Shown here: positions 8,641 through 18,010 of the stretch, one piece after another
How positions within the stretch are numbered: position 1 is the first letter of the stretch
How the letters are laid out: every line of letters begins with the position of its first letter
Assembly: GCA_017935505.1 (NCBI GenBank)
Contig: JAGBHM010000017.1
Location: 95,547-159,546, forward strand
Source of the DNA: Bacteroidales bacterium
Lineage (GTDB): Bacteria > Bacteroidota > Bacteroidia > Bacteroidales > UBA932
Reading direction: 5' to 3'
Length of the DNA: 64,000 bases
Notes under the pieces: model-generated
The model's input: only the letters and a program-made list of their open reading frames with translations
What the model was told of the DNA's origin: nothing
The model's database searches: none
Position numbers and translations under genes: made by a program

Positions 8641-10725
8641 TTATCGTACTATTTTCATCTCATCCAACAGATAGCCTGCGCCACCGAATTTGTCAATGAT
8701 GAACAGGACATATCGGATATCGACATTTATACATCTTTGCAGTTCTGGTTCAAAGATCACATCGCCGCTCATTGCTTCCCAGTTTCCGTCGAAGGCAAGT
8801 CCGAGCAGTTCACCTTTATCATTAAGGACAGGGCTTCCTGAGTTTCCACCGGTGATATCGCAGTTACAGAGGAATGCCACAGGCATCTTGCCATTCTCAA
8901 GTGCATACTCGCCAAAATCTTTAGCTTTCCAGAGCTCTTTCAATTTGGCTGGAACAACAAATTCCCAGTTATTAGGATCTTCTTTCTGCATAACTCCGTC
9001 GAGGGTTGTGATATAGTCATAGATTACGGCATCTTTAGGAGAGTAAGGCAATACCTTTCCGTAGGTGAGTCTCATTGTTGAGTTTGCATCTGGGTAAGAG
9101 GCGTTGTCTCCCTGCATCTCAAGTACTCCGGCAACATATGTTTTCTTTGCCTTGTCTATTACCGCAGAGCTTGCCAGAAGTTCAGGCATGATCATATTTG
9201 AAACTTTATGCAGATCATTCCTCAATATAGAAACAGGGTCTGCTTTGAGATTTATTCCGGCAGCAATGGCGGCATCATATTTCTCTTTGCTTGTGTATGC
9301 CGAATTGTCGTAAACATTGTCAACAAATTTGCTGATATCTCCGCCAAACTGCTCGTCAATCACAGAGAAGAAGGCAGGGTGGTATTTAGGATCTACCTTC
9401 TCTTTATATATGGCAATCATTCTCTTTGCCAGTTTTCTGTCGGTAGAGACTGAATAATCTTTGAAGAAGCCATCCATTCCGCCAGCTCTGTTTGCAGAAA
9501 GAGGGGCTTTTAACAGCTCTATGGCAGAGAGTGATTCACTCAAATATCTGTATACGTACGCGTATTCGGCTCTGTCCTTTACAGCACTATTTATCTGCTC
9601 AACTGCATTGCCATATTTTTTTGAGCGCTTTTTATTGGCGGCAACCCACTCGTTAAAGGCCTGCTCCTCTGCTGCCCTGCGCTCTACAATATTCAGTTTG
9701 TCAAAGGTCTCGTTCATACCCATCCACTTCTTCCAGCCGTTTGAAGAACCTGCATATTTGCTGGAGTACTGGATTCTCACTTTAGGGTCAGCAATCATAT
9801 CTTCCATCCAGATATTTTGCTTTTCACCGCGCACATAGATGCTGATGGCATTGTTTATATTCTGAGTCTCTTTGGCCTCCTCGCTCAACATGAATCTTGT
9901 TGTTCTGCCAGGGAAACCTATTATCATTGTATAGTCGTTCTCCTTTACACCTTTCAGTGAAATTTTCAATGATTGTTTAGGTGTGTAAGGCACATTTTCC
10001 TCTGAATACTCTGCCGGATTGTTGTTTTTGTCGGCGTAAATTCTGAATACAGAAAAATCACCGGTATGGCGAGGCCACATCCAGTTGTCGGTATCTGCAC
10101 CAAACTTTCCTATTGAAGAAGGGGGTGCTCCAACAAAACGGATATCTTTGAAGGTTCTGGTAGTTATAACATAGTAGGCATTACCGTTATAAAATCCGGT
10201 AACCATAGCGTCGAGGGTCTTGTCCTGGCTTGTGGCCTCTTCTTTGATTTTTGCCACAATTGCCTCATAGGCAGCCTGTTTCTCCTTATCTGTCTTTGCT
10301 TTTGCCACAGCTTTGTTTATTCGCTCTGTAACATCAACAAATTTATCGATGAATGTAACTGTAAGACCCTTTGCAGGGAGCTCTTCTTTGAGGTTCATGG
10401 CCCAGTAACCATCTTTGAGGTAGTCGTGGTCAACTGTGCTCAATTTCTGGATGGAACTGTAACCGCAGTGGTGGTTGGTGAAGAGAAGTCCTTTATCTGA
10501 AACAACCTCTGCTGTACATCCGCCTCCAAAATGTACAATTGCATCCTTTAGAGATGAATTGTTGATATTATAAATCTCCTGTGCCGAGAGTTTCAGTCCG
10601 CTCTCATGCATCTTTTTGATGTTCAATTTTTCCAACAACGGCAACATCCACATGCCTTCGTCAGCCCTCATCTGTATTGCCGACAGCAAAATAGAAAGGG
10701 TAAGCAACAATGGTAATCTTTTCAT
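8641..10725 (-). CDS. S46-family dipeptidyl-peptidase, DPP7-like
   Basis: Periplasmic serine exopeptidase releasing dipeptides from peptide N-termini, a key step of peptide feeding in bacteria such as Porphyromonas. The signal peptide (first 21 residues, ending MRADEG) is followed by the family start GMWMLPLL. The catalytic histidine lies in [10 protein letters not shown] (near residue 86) and the serine in GGNSGSPV (near 626). The residue 18 positions after that serine, which I recall as glycine in DPP7 and arginine in DPP11, is glycine here (FDGNWE), favouring DPP7-like specificity for hydrophobic residues. The C-terminus [23 protein letters not shown] is typical. First gene of its operon, promoter near 10770. 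Confidence 0.94.
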   Translation of the reverse strand: MKRLPLLLTLSILLSAIQMRADEGMWMLPLLEKLNIKKMHESGLKLSAQEIYNINNSSLKDAIVHFGGGCTAEVVSDKGLLFTNHHCGYSSIQKLSTVDHDYLKDGYWAMNLKEELPAKGLTVTFIDKFVDVTERINKAVAKAKTDKEKQAAYEAIVAKIKEEATSQDKTLDAMVTGFYNGNAYYVITTRTFKDIRFVGAPPSSIGKFGADTDNWMWPRHTGDFSVFRIYADKNNNPAEYSEENVPYTPKQSLKISLKGVKENDYTMIIGFPGRTTRFMLSEEAKETQNINNAISIYVRGEKQNIWMEDMIADPKVRIQYSSKYAGSSNGWKKWMGMNETFDKLNIVERRAAEEQAFNEWVAANKKRSKKYGNAVEQINSAVKDRAEYAYVYRYLSESLSAIELLKAPLSANRAGGMDGFFKDYSVSTDRKLAKRMIAIYKEKVDPKYHPAFFSVIDEQFGGDISKFVDNVYDNSAYTSKEKYDAAIAAGINLKADPVSILRNDLHKVSNMIMPELLASSAVIDKAKKTYVAGVLEMQGDNASYPDANSTMRLTYGKVLPYSPKDAVIYDYITTLDGVMQKEDPNNWEFVVPAKLKELWKAKDFGEYALENGKMPVAFLCNCDITGGNSGSPVLNDKGELLGLAFDGNWEAMSGDVIFEPELQRCINVDIRYVLFIIDKFGGAGYLLDEMKIVR

Positions 10726-10768
10726 ATATAAAATGTTTGTTCTAATAATTGTAGTCTGTAAAATATTT

Positions 10769-10776
10769 CAAAAATA
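10769..10776 (-). promoter_or_regulatory. -7 box of the S46-mrp-Smr-M28 operon
   Basis: Minus strand TATTTTTG matches TAnnTTTG, about 43 bases before the ATG of the S46 peptidase gene. No clear -33 box was identified. Confidence 0.4.
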
Positions 10777-10813
10777 GTAAAAAAACAGATAGGTAAATAA
10801 CTATTATTAATTG

Positions 10814-10821
10814 TAAATTTG
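10814..10821 (+). promoter_or_regulatory. -7 box of the glycerate kinase gene, next to the start codon
   Basis: TAAATTTG is followed by only 7 bases (TAGAGAT) before the ATG, which predicts a leaderless or nearly leaderless transcript. I see no clear TTTG -33 box at the usual distance. Confidence 0.5.
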
Positions 10822-10828
10822 TAGAGAT

Positions 10829-11944
10829 ATGAAAATACTGATAGCAATAGATAAATTCAAAGGAAGCCTGACTTCGTTGCAGGCTGCACAGGCTATAAGG
10901 GAGGGCTTGTCGAAAGCCATTGGTAATAAGGAGTTACAGTTTGATGTAGTTGAAATTGCAGATGGCGGCGACGGTAGTGCGGCTGTGCTGCAATCGGTAA
11001 ACAGAGGGGCAAAAGTTGTGGAAGCTGTAGCTGCAGGACCCCTTGGCGGGGAGATTGGGAGTTCGTTTCTCCTTTATGGTGATGGTTGCGCATTTATTGA
11101 AATGGCAAAGGTGTCTGGATTGGAACTTGTTCCGAAGCAGAAGCGGAACCCGCTCCATACAACTACTTATGGATTGGGAGAGCTTATCCGCAAAGCATAT
11201 GGTTGTGGTGCAAAAAAGATCACCCTCTCCATTGGCGGAAGTGCCACAAATGATGGGGGTACGGGGATGCTTCAAGCTCTCGGGTTCAGATTCTATGACA
11301 AGCAGGGAGGTGAAATTGCAGACTACATGTGCGGAAAATTCTTGGAGGAGATTGGTAGAGTTGAGTGGCCTGCGGATGATTTTGCACAGGAACTGGCCAG
11401 TGGTAAAATTACAATTGAGGCGATATGTGATGTAACAAATCCACTGCTTGGAGAGGATGGTGCCACAATGGTGTACGGCCCACAGAAGGGGGCGGAAGAG
11501 AAGGAGCTGCAAAGGCTGGAGAGTGGTATGGAGAATTTGGTGAGGTCTGTTGGGGATACTGAACTGCATATGGAGCCTGGAGCAGGTGCTGCAGGTGGTG
11601 TAGGATATGCAGTGAGGAGATTCCTTGGTGGAAAAATGGTTAGTGGATGGAGATTTTTTGCAGGTATCACCTCTCTTGAAAAGAGAATGAAGGAGGCTGA
11701 TCTTGTAATAAGCGGGGAGGGGAGAATAGATAGCCAATCCCTTTCAGGTAAGGTGGTTGACGGTGTCTTGACCCTTGCCAAAAAATATGATAAGAGGGTG
11801 TGGCTCTTCTGTGGGGTAAATTTACTTCAGAGTGATTGTGGTGTGGAGGTTTTTGCCCTCTCGGAGATTGAGCCGGATATAGCCAAGTGCATATCCGATG
11901 CTGCTCCGCTGCTCGAGGAACTTGCATACAGAGCTGCTTTGTAG
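10829..11944 (+). CDS. glycerate kinase, type I (GarK/GlxK family)
   Basis: Phosphorylates glycerate with ATP and feeds it into glycolysis. The 371 residues match the family. The start MKILIAIDKFKGSLTS is the canonical N-terminus, the central block has ITLSIGGSATNDGGTGM, and the C-terminal part has DLVISGEGRIDSQSLSGK, a family signature. Whether the product is 2-phospho- or 3-phosphoglycerate cannot be read from sequence. It stands alone, transcribed convergently to the EF-G paralogue, with its own promoter just upstream and a strong terminator after it. Confidence 0.95.
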   Translation: MKILIAIDKFKGSLTSLQAAQAIREGLSKAIGNKELQFDVVEIADGGDGSAAVLQSVNRGAKVVEAVAAGPLGGEIGSSFLLYGDGCAFIEMAKVSGLELVPKQKRNPLHTTTYGLGELIRKAYGCGAKKITLSIGGSATNDGGTGMLQALGFRFYDKQGGEIADYMCGKFLEEIGRVEWPADDFAQELASGKITIEAICDVTNPLLGEDGATMVYGPQKGAEEKELQRLESGMENLVRSVGDTELHMEPGAGAAGGVGYAVRRFLGGKMVSGWRFFAGITSLEKRMKEADLVISGEGRIDSQSLSGKVVDGVLTLAKKYDKRVWLFCGVNLLQSDCGVEVFALSEIEPDIAKCISDAAPLLEELAYRAAL

Positions 11945-11966
11945 AGTAAACGGAAACGAAATAAGA

Positions 11967-12003
11967 AGGCCGGATCAGAAATCTCTGACCCGGCCTCTTT
12001 TTT
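11967..12003 (+). terminator. intrinsic terminator after the glycerate kinase gene
   Basis: AGGCCGG plus TCAGA pairs with TCTGA plus CCGGCCT (12 bp with one mismatch, 4-base loop), followed by a T-rich tract to 12003. It ends 23 bases before the stop of the converging EF-G gene. Confidence 0.88.
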
Positions 12004-12025
12004 ATAGGTTTTGCCCTGTATGGCA

Positions 12026-14179
12026 CTACTCGTCTTTCTCTTCTGCCTCGTAAGCTTTAAGAAGCTTGTCTTGAACATCAGCAGGAACTTGTTGATACTC
12101 TGCAAATTCCATTGTAAATGTTGCTCTGCCTGAAGTCAAAGAGCTCAAAGTTGTAGAGTATTTGTAAAGCTCTGCAAGAGGAACACGTGCTTTAAGAACC
12201 TCAAATCCTTTCACACTGTTCATACCCTCAATCATTGCACGACGGTTCTGAAGATCACTCATAACATCACCCATGCAGTCGCTAGGTACAAGAACCTCTA
12301 CGTTGTAGATAGGCTCCATAATCTTTGGACCTGCCTTCTTGAAGGCCTCTTTGAATGCGTTGCGGGCTGCAAGTTTAAATGCCATCTCATTTGAATCAAC
12401 CGGGTGCATCTTACCGTCATATACATAAACTCTGATATCACGTGCGTATGATCCTGTAAGAGGGCCCTCGTTCATCTTCTCCATGATACCTTTAAGGATT
12501 GCTGGCATGAAGCGTGCGTCAATTGCACCACCTACGATACAGTTGTAGTACTCAAGTTTGCCACCCCACTCAAGTGGATACTCCTCTTTGCCTTTAACGT
12601 TGAGAATCATCTCCTGTCCGTCAACTTTGAATTTGTTGTTCTCAGGTGCTCCTTCATAGTAAGGCTCAATCAGAATATGTACCTCACCGAACTGGCCTGC
12701 ACCACCCGACTGTTTCTTGTGGCGGTAATCTGCAGTGGCAACTTTGGTAATGGTTTCACGGTATGGAATTTTTGGAGCAAACAGATCAACCTCAATCTTA
12801 TTGGTGTTGGTAAGCTGCCATTTGAGGATGTTGATATGGTGCTCGCCCTGTCCGCTGATGATAGTCTGTTTCAACTCTTTTGAGTACTCTACGATAATTG
12901 TAGGATCCTCTGCATTTGCCTTGTTGAGCAACTCTCCCAATTTCTCCTCATCTTTCTCAACTTTAGCCTTGATGGCTGTTCTGAATTTAGGTGCAGGGAA
13001 CTGGGTAGGAACAAATGCATATTCACAGTTAGGAGCACAAAGAGTCTGACCGGTCTTCACCGATTTGAGTTTTACAGTACAAGCGATATCTCCGGCAAGA
13101 ACTTCTGTAACTTTCTCCCTCTTCTTTCCAGCTACTGCATAAATCTGTGCAATTCTCTCTTTTGCACCAGTCTCCGGATTTACAACATCCATACCCTCAG
13201 TAAGTTTTCCGCTCATTACTTTGAAGTATGAAACGTCGCCCAAGTGCTGCTCCTGAGCTGTTTTGTATACGAAAATGGCTGTAGGGCCGTTTGAATCAAC
13301 TTTAACAGTGTTTCCATCTTTGAGCTCGTTCTCAATCTTGTCAGGAGTGATGCCGGCATTGATGGTGAACTCCATAATTCTCTTTACGCCAATATCTTTC
13401 TTCGCAGACAAGCAGAATACAGGAAGGATATCACCCAACTGCATACCAACTTTCATACCTGCTCTGATCTCATCCTCTGTCAATACACCTTTATCGAAGA
13501 ATGTCTCCATCAAAGTCTCATCATTCTCTGCAGACATCTCTACCAACTGCTGATGAAGCTCCTGTGCCTCCTCTTTATACTCGTCCGGAATTTCGAATGA
13601 CTCTCTTGTACCGTTCTCATCTTTGAACTTGTACATTTTCATCTTTAGAACATCGATGAATGTGTCAAACTCGGTACCAGGGTTAACTGGATATTGAACC
13701 AATACAACTTTGTTTCCGAAAGTCTGTTTTAGAGAGTCGATGGTTGCATGCCAATCCTGTTTCTCATGATCCAGCTGGTTTACAGCAATGATAAGCGGTT
13801 TCTTATGAGCAACAGCGTGGCGAGCGAAGATCTCTGTACCAACCTCAACACCTTGAGTTGCATTTACAAGAAGGATACCGTTCTCAGCAACAGAGAAAGC
13901 TGAGTAAACACCACCTACGAAGTCATCAGAACCCGGGGTATCTATAATGTTGAATTTGGTATCAAGAAATTCAGTATATAATAGTGTTGAATATATTGAA
14001 CGCTGATAAATCTGCTCAATCTCAGTGTTGTCACTGATTGTATTTTTTGCCTCAATGCTTCCCCTTCTGTCTATAACTTTACCTTCAAACATCATGGTTT
14101 CCGCAAGCGTGGTCTTTCCCGACTTAGAGCTTCCCAAAAGCACCACATTCCTCACATTTTGTGTATTATAAGTCTTCAT
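12026..14179 (-). CDS. EF-G paralogue with altered GTPase motifs (EF-G2 type)
   Basis: All five EF-G domains are present in 717 residues, and the C-terminal domains IV and V are well kept (for example SGGAGQFGEVHI and GPLTGSYARDIRVYVYDG). The G domain is unusual. The P-loop is intact (GSSKSGKTT, 16-24), but switch I reads RSIYST (60-65) where EF-G has RGITIT, and the catalytic histidine of DTPGHVDF is replaced: DTPGSDDF (80-87). The guanine motif is NQLD (134-137) rather than NKMD. Bacteroides thetaiotaomicron has an EF-G2 reported to promote translocation without GTP hydrolysis during carbon starvation and gut growth; this gene is probably its counterpart. Whether it binds or hydrolyses GTP here is inference. 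Confidence 0.9.
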   Translation of the reverse strand: MKTYNTQNVRNVVLLGSSKSGKTTLAETMMFEGKVIDRRGSIEAKNTISDNTEIEQIYQRSIYSTLLYTEFLDTKFNIIDTPGSDDFVGGVYSAFSVAENGILLVNATQGVEVGTEIFARHAVAHKKPLIIAVNQLDHEKQDWHATIDSLKQTFGNKVVLVQYPVNPGTEFDTFIDVLKMKMYKFKDENGTRESFEIPDEYKEEAQELHQQLVEMSAENDETLMETFFDKGVLTEDEIRAGMKVGMQLGDILPVFCLSAKKDIGVKRIMEFTINAGITPDKIENELKDGNTVKVDSNGPTAIFVYKTAQEQHLGDVSYFKVMSGKLTEGMDVVNPETGAKERIAQIYAVAGKKREKVTEVLAGDIACTVKLKSVKTGQTLCAPNCEYAFVPTQFPAPKFRTAIKAKVEKDEEKLGELLNKANAEDPTIIVEYSKELKQTIISGQGEHHINILKWQLTNTNKIEVDLFAPKIPYRETITKVATADYRHKKQSGGAGQFGEVHILIEPYYEGAPENNKFKVDGQEMILNVKGKEEYPLEWGGKLEYYNCIVGGAIDARFMPAILKGIMEKMNEGPLTGSYARDIRVYVYDGKMHPVDSNEMAFKLAARNAFKEAFKKAGPKIMEPIYNVEVLVPSDCMGDVMSDLQNRRAMIEGMNSVKGFEVLKARVPLAELYKYSTTLSSLTSGRATFTMEFAEYQQVPADVQDKLLKAYEAEEKDE

Positions 14180-14258
14180 TTGGATTAAATATTTTAAGTG
14201 TGTTTTTAACTGATTTGTCCCTCAAGTGTTTATAAAAAGTCCTCAATAAAAGGAATTC

Positions 14259-14290
14259 CAAATTTATAAAAAAATATTTGATAAAACAAC
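14259..14290 (-). promoter_or_regulatory. promoter of the EF-G2-type gene
   Basis: Minus strand GTTG (14290-14287), 20 bases, TAAATTTG (14266-14259), close to the Bacteroides consensus. The leader to the ATG at 14179 is about 73 bases, long enough to carry further control. Nothing else is seen in the intergenic stretch 14180-14384. Confidence 0.6.
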
Positions 14291-14384
14291 ACAGTGAATT
14301 TTTGGAGGGGAAACATCTTTGAATACAACCATTGGTTGTAAAATGCGGCACATATAGTTGTTTATATGGTGCGGTTTATTGGTT

Positions 14385-14392
14385 TAGCTTTG
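14385..14392 (+). promoter_or_regulatory. -7 box of the XRE regulator gene, next to the start codon
   Basis: TAGCTTTG followed by only 6 bases (CAACAT) before ATG at 14399. TTTA at 14361-14364, 20 bases upstream, may be the -33 box. Spacing from box to start codon is the same as for the sigma-54 activator gene at 29338. Confidence 0.55.
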
Positions 14393-14398
14393 CAACAT

Positions 14399-14791
14399 AT
14401 GGATAACAAGTCATTAAAAGAGAACATTTACAAGAGGAGGAAGGAGTTGGGACTCTCTCAAGAATGTGTTGCAGAGCAGGTTGACATATCGCTGAATGCA
14501 TACATAAAAATTGAGAAAGGCCCTACAAAAATCTTCAATCCCAAGATTGTAAAGATTGCGGAGGCTCTTGACACAACCCCTGAAGCCCTTATCTTCGGCT
14601 CTGTTATCAGAATGGACAAGCAAGCTGAAATTTGTGAAAATCTCAAGCAGTATTACAACTCCAGAATAAATGAATACAAAGCTCTGGTTGAGAGCAAAGA
14701 TCTCTTCATCAAACGCCTGGATGAGATGATAAATGACAAGAACGAGATAATCGCCTCGCTCAGGAGGATTATTGAGGAGTCCGGGAAATAG
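14399..14791 (+). CDS. XRE-family helix-turn-helix regulator
   Basis: A 130-residue protein with a Cro/C1-type helix-turn-helix in its first 65 residues: [35 protein letters not shown]. The remaining half is predicted helical and coiled-coil-like (charged stretches such as [17 protein letters not shown] and ending [13 protein letters not shown]), likely for dimerisation. I chose the ATG at 14399, since the earlier one at 14366 would place the start upstream of the -7 box. Target genes are unknown; the neighbours rnhB and the EF-G2-type gene are possible. No phage genes surround it. Confidence 0.88.
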   Translation: MDNKSLKENIYKRRKELGLSQECVAEQVDISLNAYIKIEKGPTKIFNPKIVKIAEALDTTPEALIFGSVIRMDKQAEICENLKQYYNSRINEYKALVESKDLFIKRLDEMINDKNEIIASLRRIIEESGK

Positions 14792-14810
14792 AATACACGC
14801 AAAATATCAT

Positions 14811-14818
14811 TACCTTTG
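14811..14818 (+). promoter_or_regulatory. -7 box of rnhB
   Basis: TACCTTTG matches TAnnTTTG and lies 23 bases before the rnhB ATG, giving a leader of roughly 17 bases. Confidence 0.45.
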
Positions 14819-14841
14819 TTCCTCCCAATAACAGCAGGAAT

Positions 14842-15450
14842 ATGCGTAATATCTCTCTTTTACAATATGCCGACCCTACACTTGTTGAGGCCGGTTGTGA
14901 TGAAGCCGGCCGCGGCTGTCTTGCAGGCCCTGTCTTTGCAGCGGCAGTAATTCTTCCCAAAGATTTCTATCATCCTCTGCTCAATGATTCAAAACAGCTT
15001 ACAGCCTCGCAAAGGGAGAAATTGCGTCCGATTATAGAGAGTAATGCCATCTCCTGGGGTGTTGCTGCAATTTCCCCGCAGGAGATAGATGAACTTAATA
15101 TACTCAGGGCCTCGATAACCGGCATGCACAGGGCTCTGGATATGCTCTCTGTAAGACCGGAGTCAATACTTGTTGATGGAAACAGATTCTACAAATACCA
15201 TGATATTCCGCACACTTGCGTTGTAAAGGGTGATGGCAAATATGCCTCAATCGCGGCTGCATCAATTCTTGCAAAGACGCATCGTGACGAATATATGCTC
15301 TCTCTGGCAAAGGAGTATCCTCAATATGGCTGGGAGAAGAATATGGCATACCCCACAAAACAGCACCGGATGGCCATAAAGGAGTTTGGAATAACACCAC
15401 ATCACAGGCTGAGCTACAGACTTGTTGATGATGAGCCTACATTGTTCTGA
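14842..15450 (+). CDS. rnhB: ribonuclease HII
   Basis: Cleaves the RNA strand of RNA-DNA hybrids and nicks at single ribonucleotides embedded in DNA. The 202 residues match the usual length. The catalytic motif is [14 protein letters not shown] (D20, E21), the substrate-binding region includes NDSKQLT, and further acidic residues lie at ILVDGN and in AKTHRDE. The C-terminus has [18 protein letters not shown], typical of the family. Confidence 0.97.
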   Translation: MRNISLLQYADPTLVEAGCDEAGRGCLAGPVFAAAVILPKDFYHPLLNDSKQLTASQREKLRPIIESNAISWGVAAISPQEIDELNILRASITGMHRALDMLSVRPESILVDGNRFYKYHDIPHTCVVKGDGKYASIAAASILAKTHRDEYMLSLAKEYPQYGWEKNMAYPTKQHRMAIKEFGITPHHRLSYRLVDDEPTLF

Positions 15451-15466
15451 AAAAGAAAAAATCATT

Positions 15467-15474
15467 TAAATTTG
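15467..15474 (+). promoter_or_regulatory. -7 box of the glycosyltransferase operon
   Basis: TAAATTTG matches TAnnTTTG, 28 bases before the glycosyltransferase ATG at 15503; this promoter would drive the three genes 15503-18009. Confidence 0.5.
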
Positions 15475-15502
15475 TAGTTTAGCAGGAATATAGTGCAATA
15501 CA

Positions 15503-16507
15503 ATGAGCATGCAACAACCTTTATTTTCCATAATAATTCCAGTATACAACAGGCCTGATGAGGTGCAGGAACTCCTTGAGAGCCTCGAAAAGCAGACTGT
15601 CAAGAATTTTGAGGTGATAATAGTGGAAGACGGCTCTGTCGAGAAGTGCAAAGAGAAGACAGAGAGATACAAAGCCACTGCCATACACTATTACTATAAG
15701 GAGAATGGGGGGCCTGCTGCAGCACGCAATTTTGGAGTGGAGAGGGCTTCGGGCAAATGGATTATCTTCTTTGACTCAGACTGTATAATTCCAGAAAACT
15801 ATATAGCAGAAGCGGTCTGCGAACTTGAGAGGCAGGAGTGCCAGCTGTTTGGCGGAGCAGATCGTTCACACCCCTCATTTACACCACTGCAGAAGGCTAT
15901 AGATTACTCCATGACCTCGATAATTACCACCGGTGGAATCCGTGGCAATAAAAAGAGTGCAGACAAATTCTATCCACGCACATTCAATATGGGCATAAGG
16001 AGAGATGTTTTTGAGCAGATTGGAGGCTTCTCAAACATGCGTTTTGGAGAAGATGTCGATTTCAGCTATAAAGTAAAAGAGGGTGGATACAGCAGCCGTT
16101 TTTTTCCGCAGGCATGGGTTTACCATAAAAGAAGAAATACATTCAGGACATTCTTCAAACAGGTGTTCAATTCAGGTATAGCGCGCATACACCTTACCAG
16201 GCGTCATCCTGGTTCGCTTAAGATTGTACACATGCTGCCATCTGCCTTTGTGGCCGGATCCATACTGCTTCTGATTGGGGCGGTACTCTTTACACCTGTG
16301 TTCCTTCTTCCGCTGCTATTGCTTGCACTGCTGCTCTTTACAGATGCCAGCATAAGAAAAAGATCGGTCAGGACAGGCATGCTTGCGGTAGCCGCATCAT
16401 TTGTTCAGCTGTCGGGATATGGATTGGGAATGATTTCAGGATTTTGGAATATATCGGTGTTGGGCAGAGGTGATTATGCGGCATTTGTAAAGAATTTCTA
16501 CAGATAA
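15503..16507 (+). CDS. family 2 glycosyltransferase, membrane-bound
   Basis: An inverting GT-A transferase that adds sugars from nucleotide-sugar donors to a surface glycan or lipid. The nucleotide-binding start is FSIIIPVYNRPDEVQELLESL, the metal-binding DxD is IIFFDSDC (near residue 95) and the acceptor-side acid region is GGFSNMRFGEDVDFSYKV. The last third has two or three hydrophobic helices (about 246-280 and 296-318), so it is anchored in the inner membrane with the catalytic part in the cytoplasm. It is followed after 15 bases by the ABC ATPase gene. The glycan made is unknown; no other sugar-polymer genes are in the window. Confidence 0.92.
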   Translation: MSMQQPLFSIIIPVYNRPDEVQELLESLEKQTVKNFEVIIVEDGSVEKCKEKTERYKATAIHYYYKENGGPAAARNFGVERASGKWIIFFDSDCIIPENYIAEAVCELERQECQLFGGADRSHPSFTPLQKAIDYSMTSIITTGGIRGNKKSADKFYPRTFNMGIRRDVFEQIGGFSNMRFGEDVDFSYKVKEGGYSSRFFPQAWVYHKRRNTFRTFFKQVFNSGIARIHLTRRHPGSLKIVHMLPSAFVAGSILLLIGAVLFTPVFLLPLLLLALLLFTDASIRKRSVRTGMLAVAASFVQLSGYGLGMISGFWNISVLGRGDYAAFVKNFYR

Positions 16508-16522
16508 TAACTTCCGGATAGT

Positions 16523-17215
16523 ATGAAAGAGATGATAGTTTGTAATAATGTGTCAAAGTCGTTCGGACAGCTCCAGGTGCTGAAAGGGTTGGATTTCTCA
16601 GCAAGCGAAGGAGAAGTTGTGGGCATTGTAGGTGCAAGCGGAGCCGGCAAATCAACTTTTTTGCAGATTATGGGCACTCTGATGAAACCCGACAGTGGCA
16701 GCATAATAATAGATGGAACCGATGTCTGCACTCTGAAAGGTGATACATTGTCTGATTTCAGGAACAGAAAGATAGGCTTTGTATTCCAGTTCCACCACCT
16801 GCTTCCTGAGTTTACCGCGCTGGAGAATGTGATGATGCCTGCATTGATTGCAAAATCCGGAAAAAGCAGGGGGAGCATATGGTACAAAAAGGATGACCGG
16901 CAGATAAAGGAGCAGGCAATGCATCTGTTGTCTGAACTTGGCCTAGGTGAGAGGGCAAGCCACAAACCATCTGAACTGAGTGGTGGAGAGCAGCAGCGTG
17001 TGGCTATAGCAAGGGCCTTGATAAACAGGCCTGCAGTACTTTTTGCCGATGAACCTTCAGGAAATCTCGACAGTGTTACAAAAGATGAACTGCACAACCT
17101 CTTCTTTTCACTCAGGGAGAAATATGGCCAGACTATAATAATTGTGACCCACGACAACGAATTGGCGCAGCGTTGCGACAGGGTTGTGGAGATGAAGGAT
17201 GGCCGTTTCCTATAA
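16523..17215 (+). CDS. ABC transporter ATP-binding protein, LolD/MacB type
   Basis: ATPase subunit of an envelope exporter or lipoprotein-release complex. Walker A is GASGAGKST (37-45), the Q-loop [23 protein letters not shown] is typical of LolD and MacB, the signature is [15 protein letters not shown] and Walker B is VLFADEP followed by SGNLDS. The 230 residues are the normal length. No permease gene (LolC/E or MacB type) is adjacent or elsewhere in the window, so its partner must be encoded at another locus. The neighbours are a glycosyltransferase and a tRNA methylase, 15 and 14 bases away. Confidence 0.93.
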   Translation: MKEMIVCNNVSKSFGQLQVLKGLDFSASEGEVVGIVGASGAGKSTFLQIMGTLMKPDSGSIIIDGTDVCTLKGDTLSDFRNRKIGFVFQFHHLLPEFTALENVMMPALIAKSGKSRGSIWYKKDDRQIKEQAMHLLSELGLGERASHKPSELSGGEQQRVAIARALINRPAVLFADEPSGNLDSVTKDELHNLFFSLREKYGQTIIIVTHDNELAQRCDRVVEMKDGRFL

Positions 17216-17229
17216 AAAGATCTGCAGCC

Positions 17230-18009
17230 ATGTCTTGTTTCAGATTTAAGAAATTTACTGTGGAGCAGAGCCGCTCTGCAATGAAGGTAAACACCGACGG
17301 TGTCCTGCTGGGAGCTTGGATGAACATTCTGGAGACCGACAGGCTTCTGCTTGATGTGGGGACGGGCAGTGGCGTGATAGCCCTTATGGCAGCACAGAGG
17401 ATTGCTGAGTATGGAAAAGAGGGAATTGTGATAAGGGGTATAGATATCGATGAGGGCTCTGTTGCGGATGCCTTGGAAAATTTCTCAAACTCTCCATGGA
17501 GTATACAGTCGGGGAGAGGCAATATTGGTCTGGAAGCAAGGTTATCTCCGTTCCAGGAGGTCAAGGAGCGGATATCCTCTGAAAAATATGATCTAATATT
17601 CTCCAATCCTCCCTATTTTATAAATTCGCTTAAATCGACAGATGCCGCCAAATCCGGAGCCCGGCATACCGATACTTTAGGGCAGGGGGAGATTTTGCGC
17701 TGGTCTGAGGAGCTGCTTTCAGAGAATGGACGGCTCGCCCTGATACTTCCATCTGCAGAGGCCGGGGAGTTTGTGAGGAAGACGGAATTTCTTATTGAAA
17801 ATAAAAAAGATGGTGAGCCAAAACTGCATCTTTCGAGGCTCTGTAAGGTGAGGACACTGGAGTCCAAACCCGACAGACGCTGGATGATGGAGTTTGTCTT
17901 CACCAATAAAACACCTGAACTGGAGCTGTCGCAGCTCACAATCCAGACAGCCGGAGACTACACCGCCCAATACAGGCAGCTTACCAGTGATTTCTATCTC
18001 AATTTCTGA
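17230..18009 (+). CDS. tRNA1(Val) (adenine37-N6)-methyltransferase, TrmN6/YfiC-like
   Basis: SAM-dependent N6-adenine methylase for the base next to the anticodon. Visible features are the SAM-binding DVGTGSGVIALMAAQR and the catalytic FSNPPYF (near residue 125), with the family N-terminus FRFKKFTVEQSRSAMKVNTDGVLLGAW. The ATG at 17230 gives 259 residues and a 14-base gap to the preceding gene; a start at 17173 would add 19 unconserved residues and overlap that gene. The tRNA target is inferred from the family. Confidence 0.92.
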   Translation: MSCFRFKKFTVEQSRSAMKVNTDGVLLGAWMNILETDRLLLDVGTGSGVIALMAAQRIAEYGKEGIVIRGIDIDEGSVADALENFSNSPWSIQSGRGNIGLEARLSPFQEVKERISSEKYDLIFSNPPYFINSLKSTDAAKSGARHTDTLGQGEILRWSEELLSENGRLALILPSAEAGEFVRKTEFLIENKKDGEPKLHLSRLCKVRTLESKPDRRWMMEFVFTNKTPELELSQLTIQTAGDYTAQYRQLTSDFYLNF

Positions 18010-18010
18010 A

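Noticed and set aside
10934..11781. Minus-strand frames of 267 and 152 codons inside the glycerate kinase gene
   Set aside because: The plus strand encodes a full canonical kinase with family motifs; these frames lack any motif.
14399..14791. XRE regulator as part of a toxin-antitoxin pair or prophage
   Set aside because: No small toxin gene or phage gene lies next to it; neighbours are the EF-G2-type gene and rnhB.
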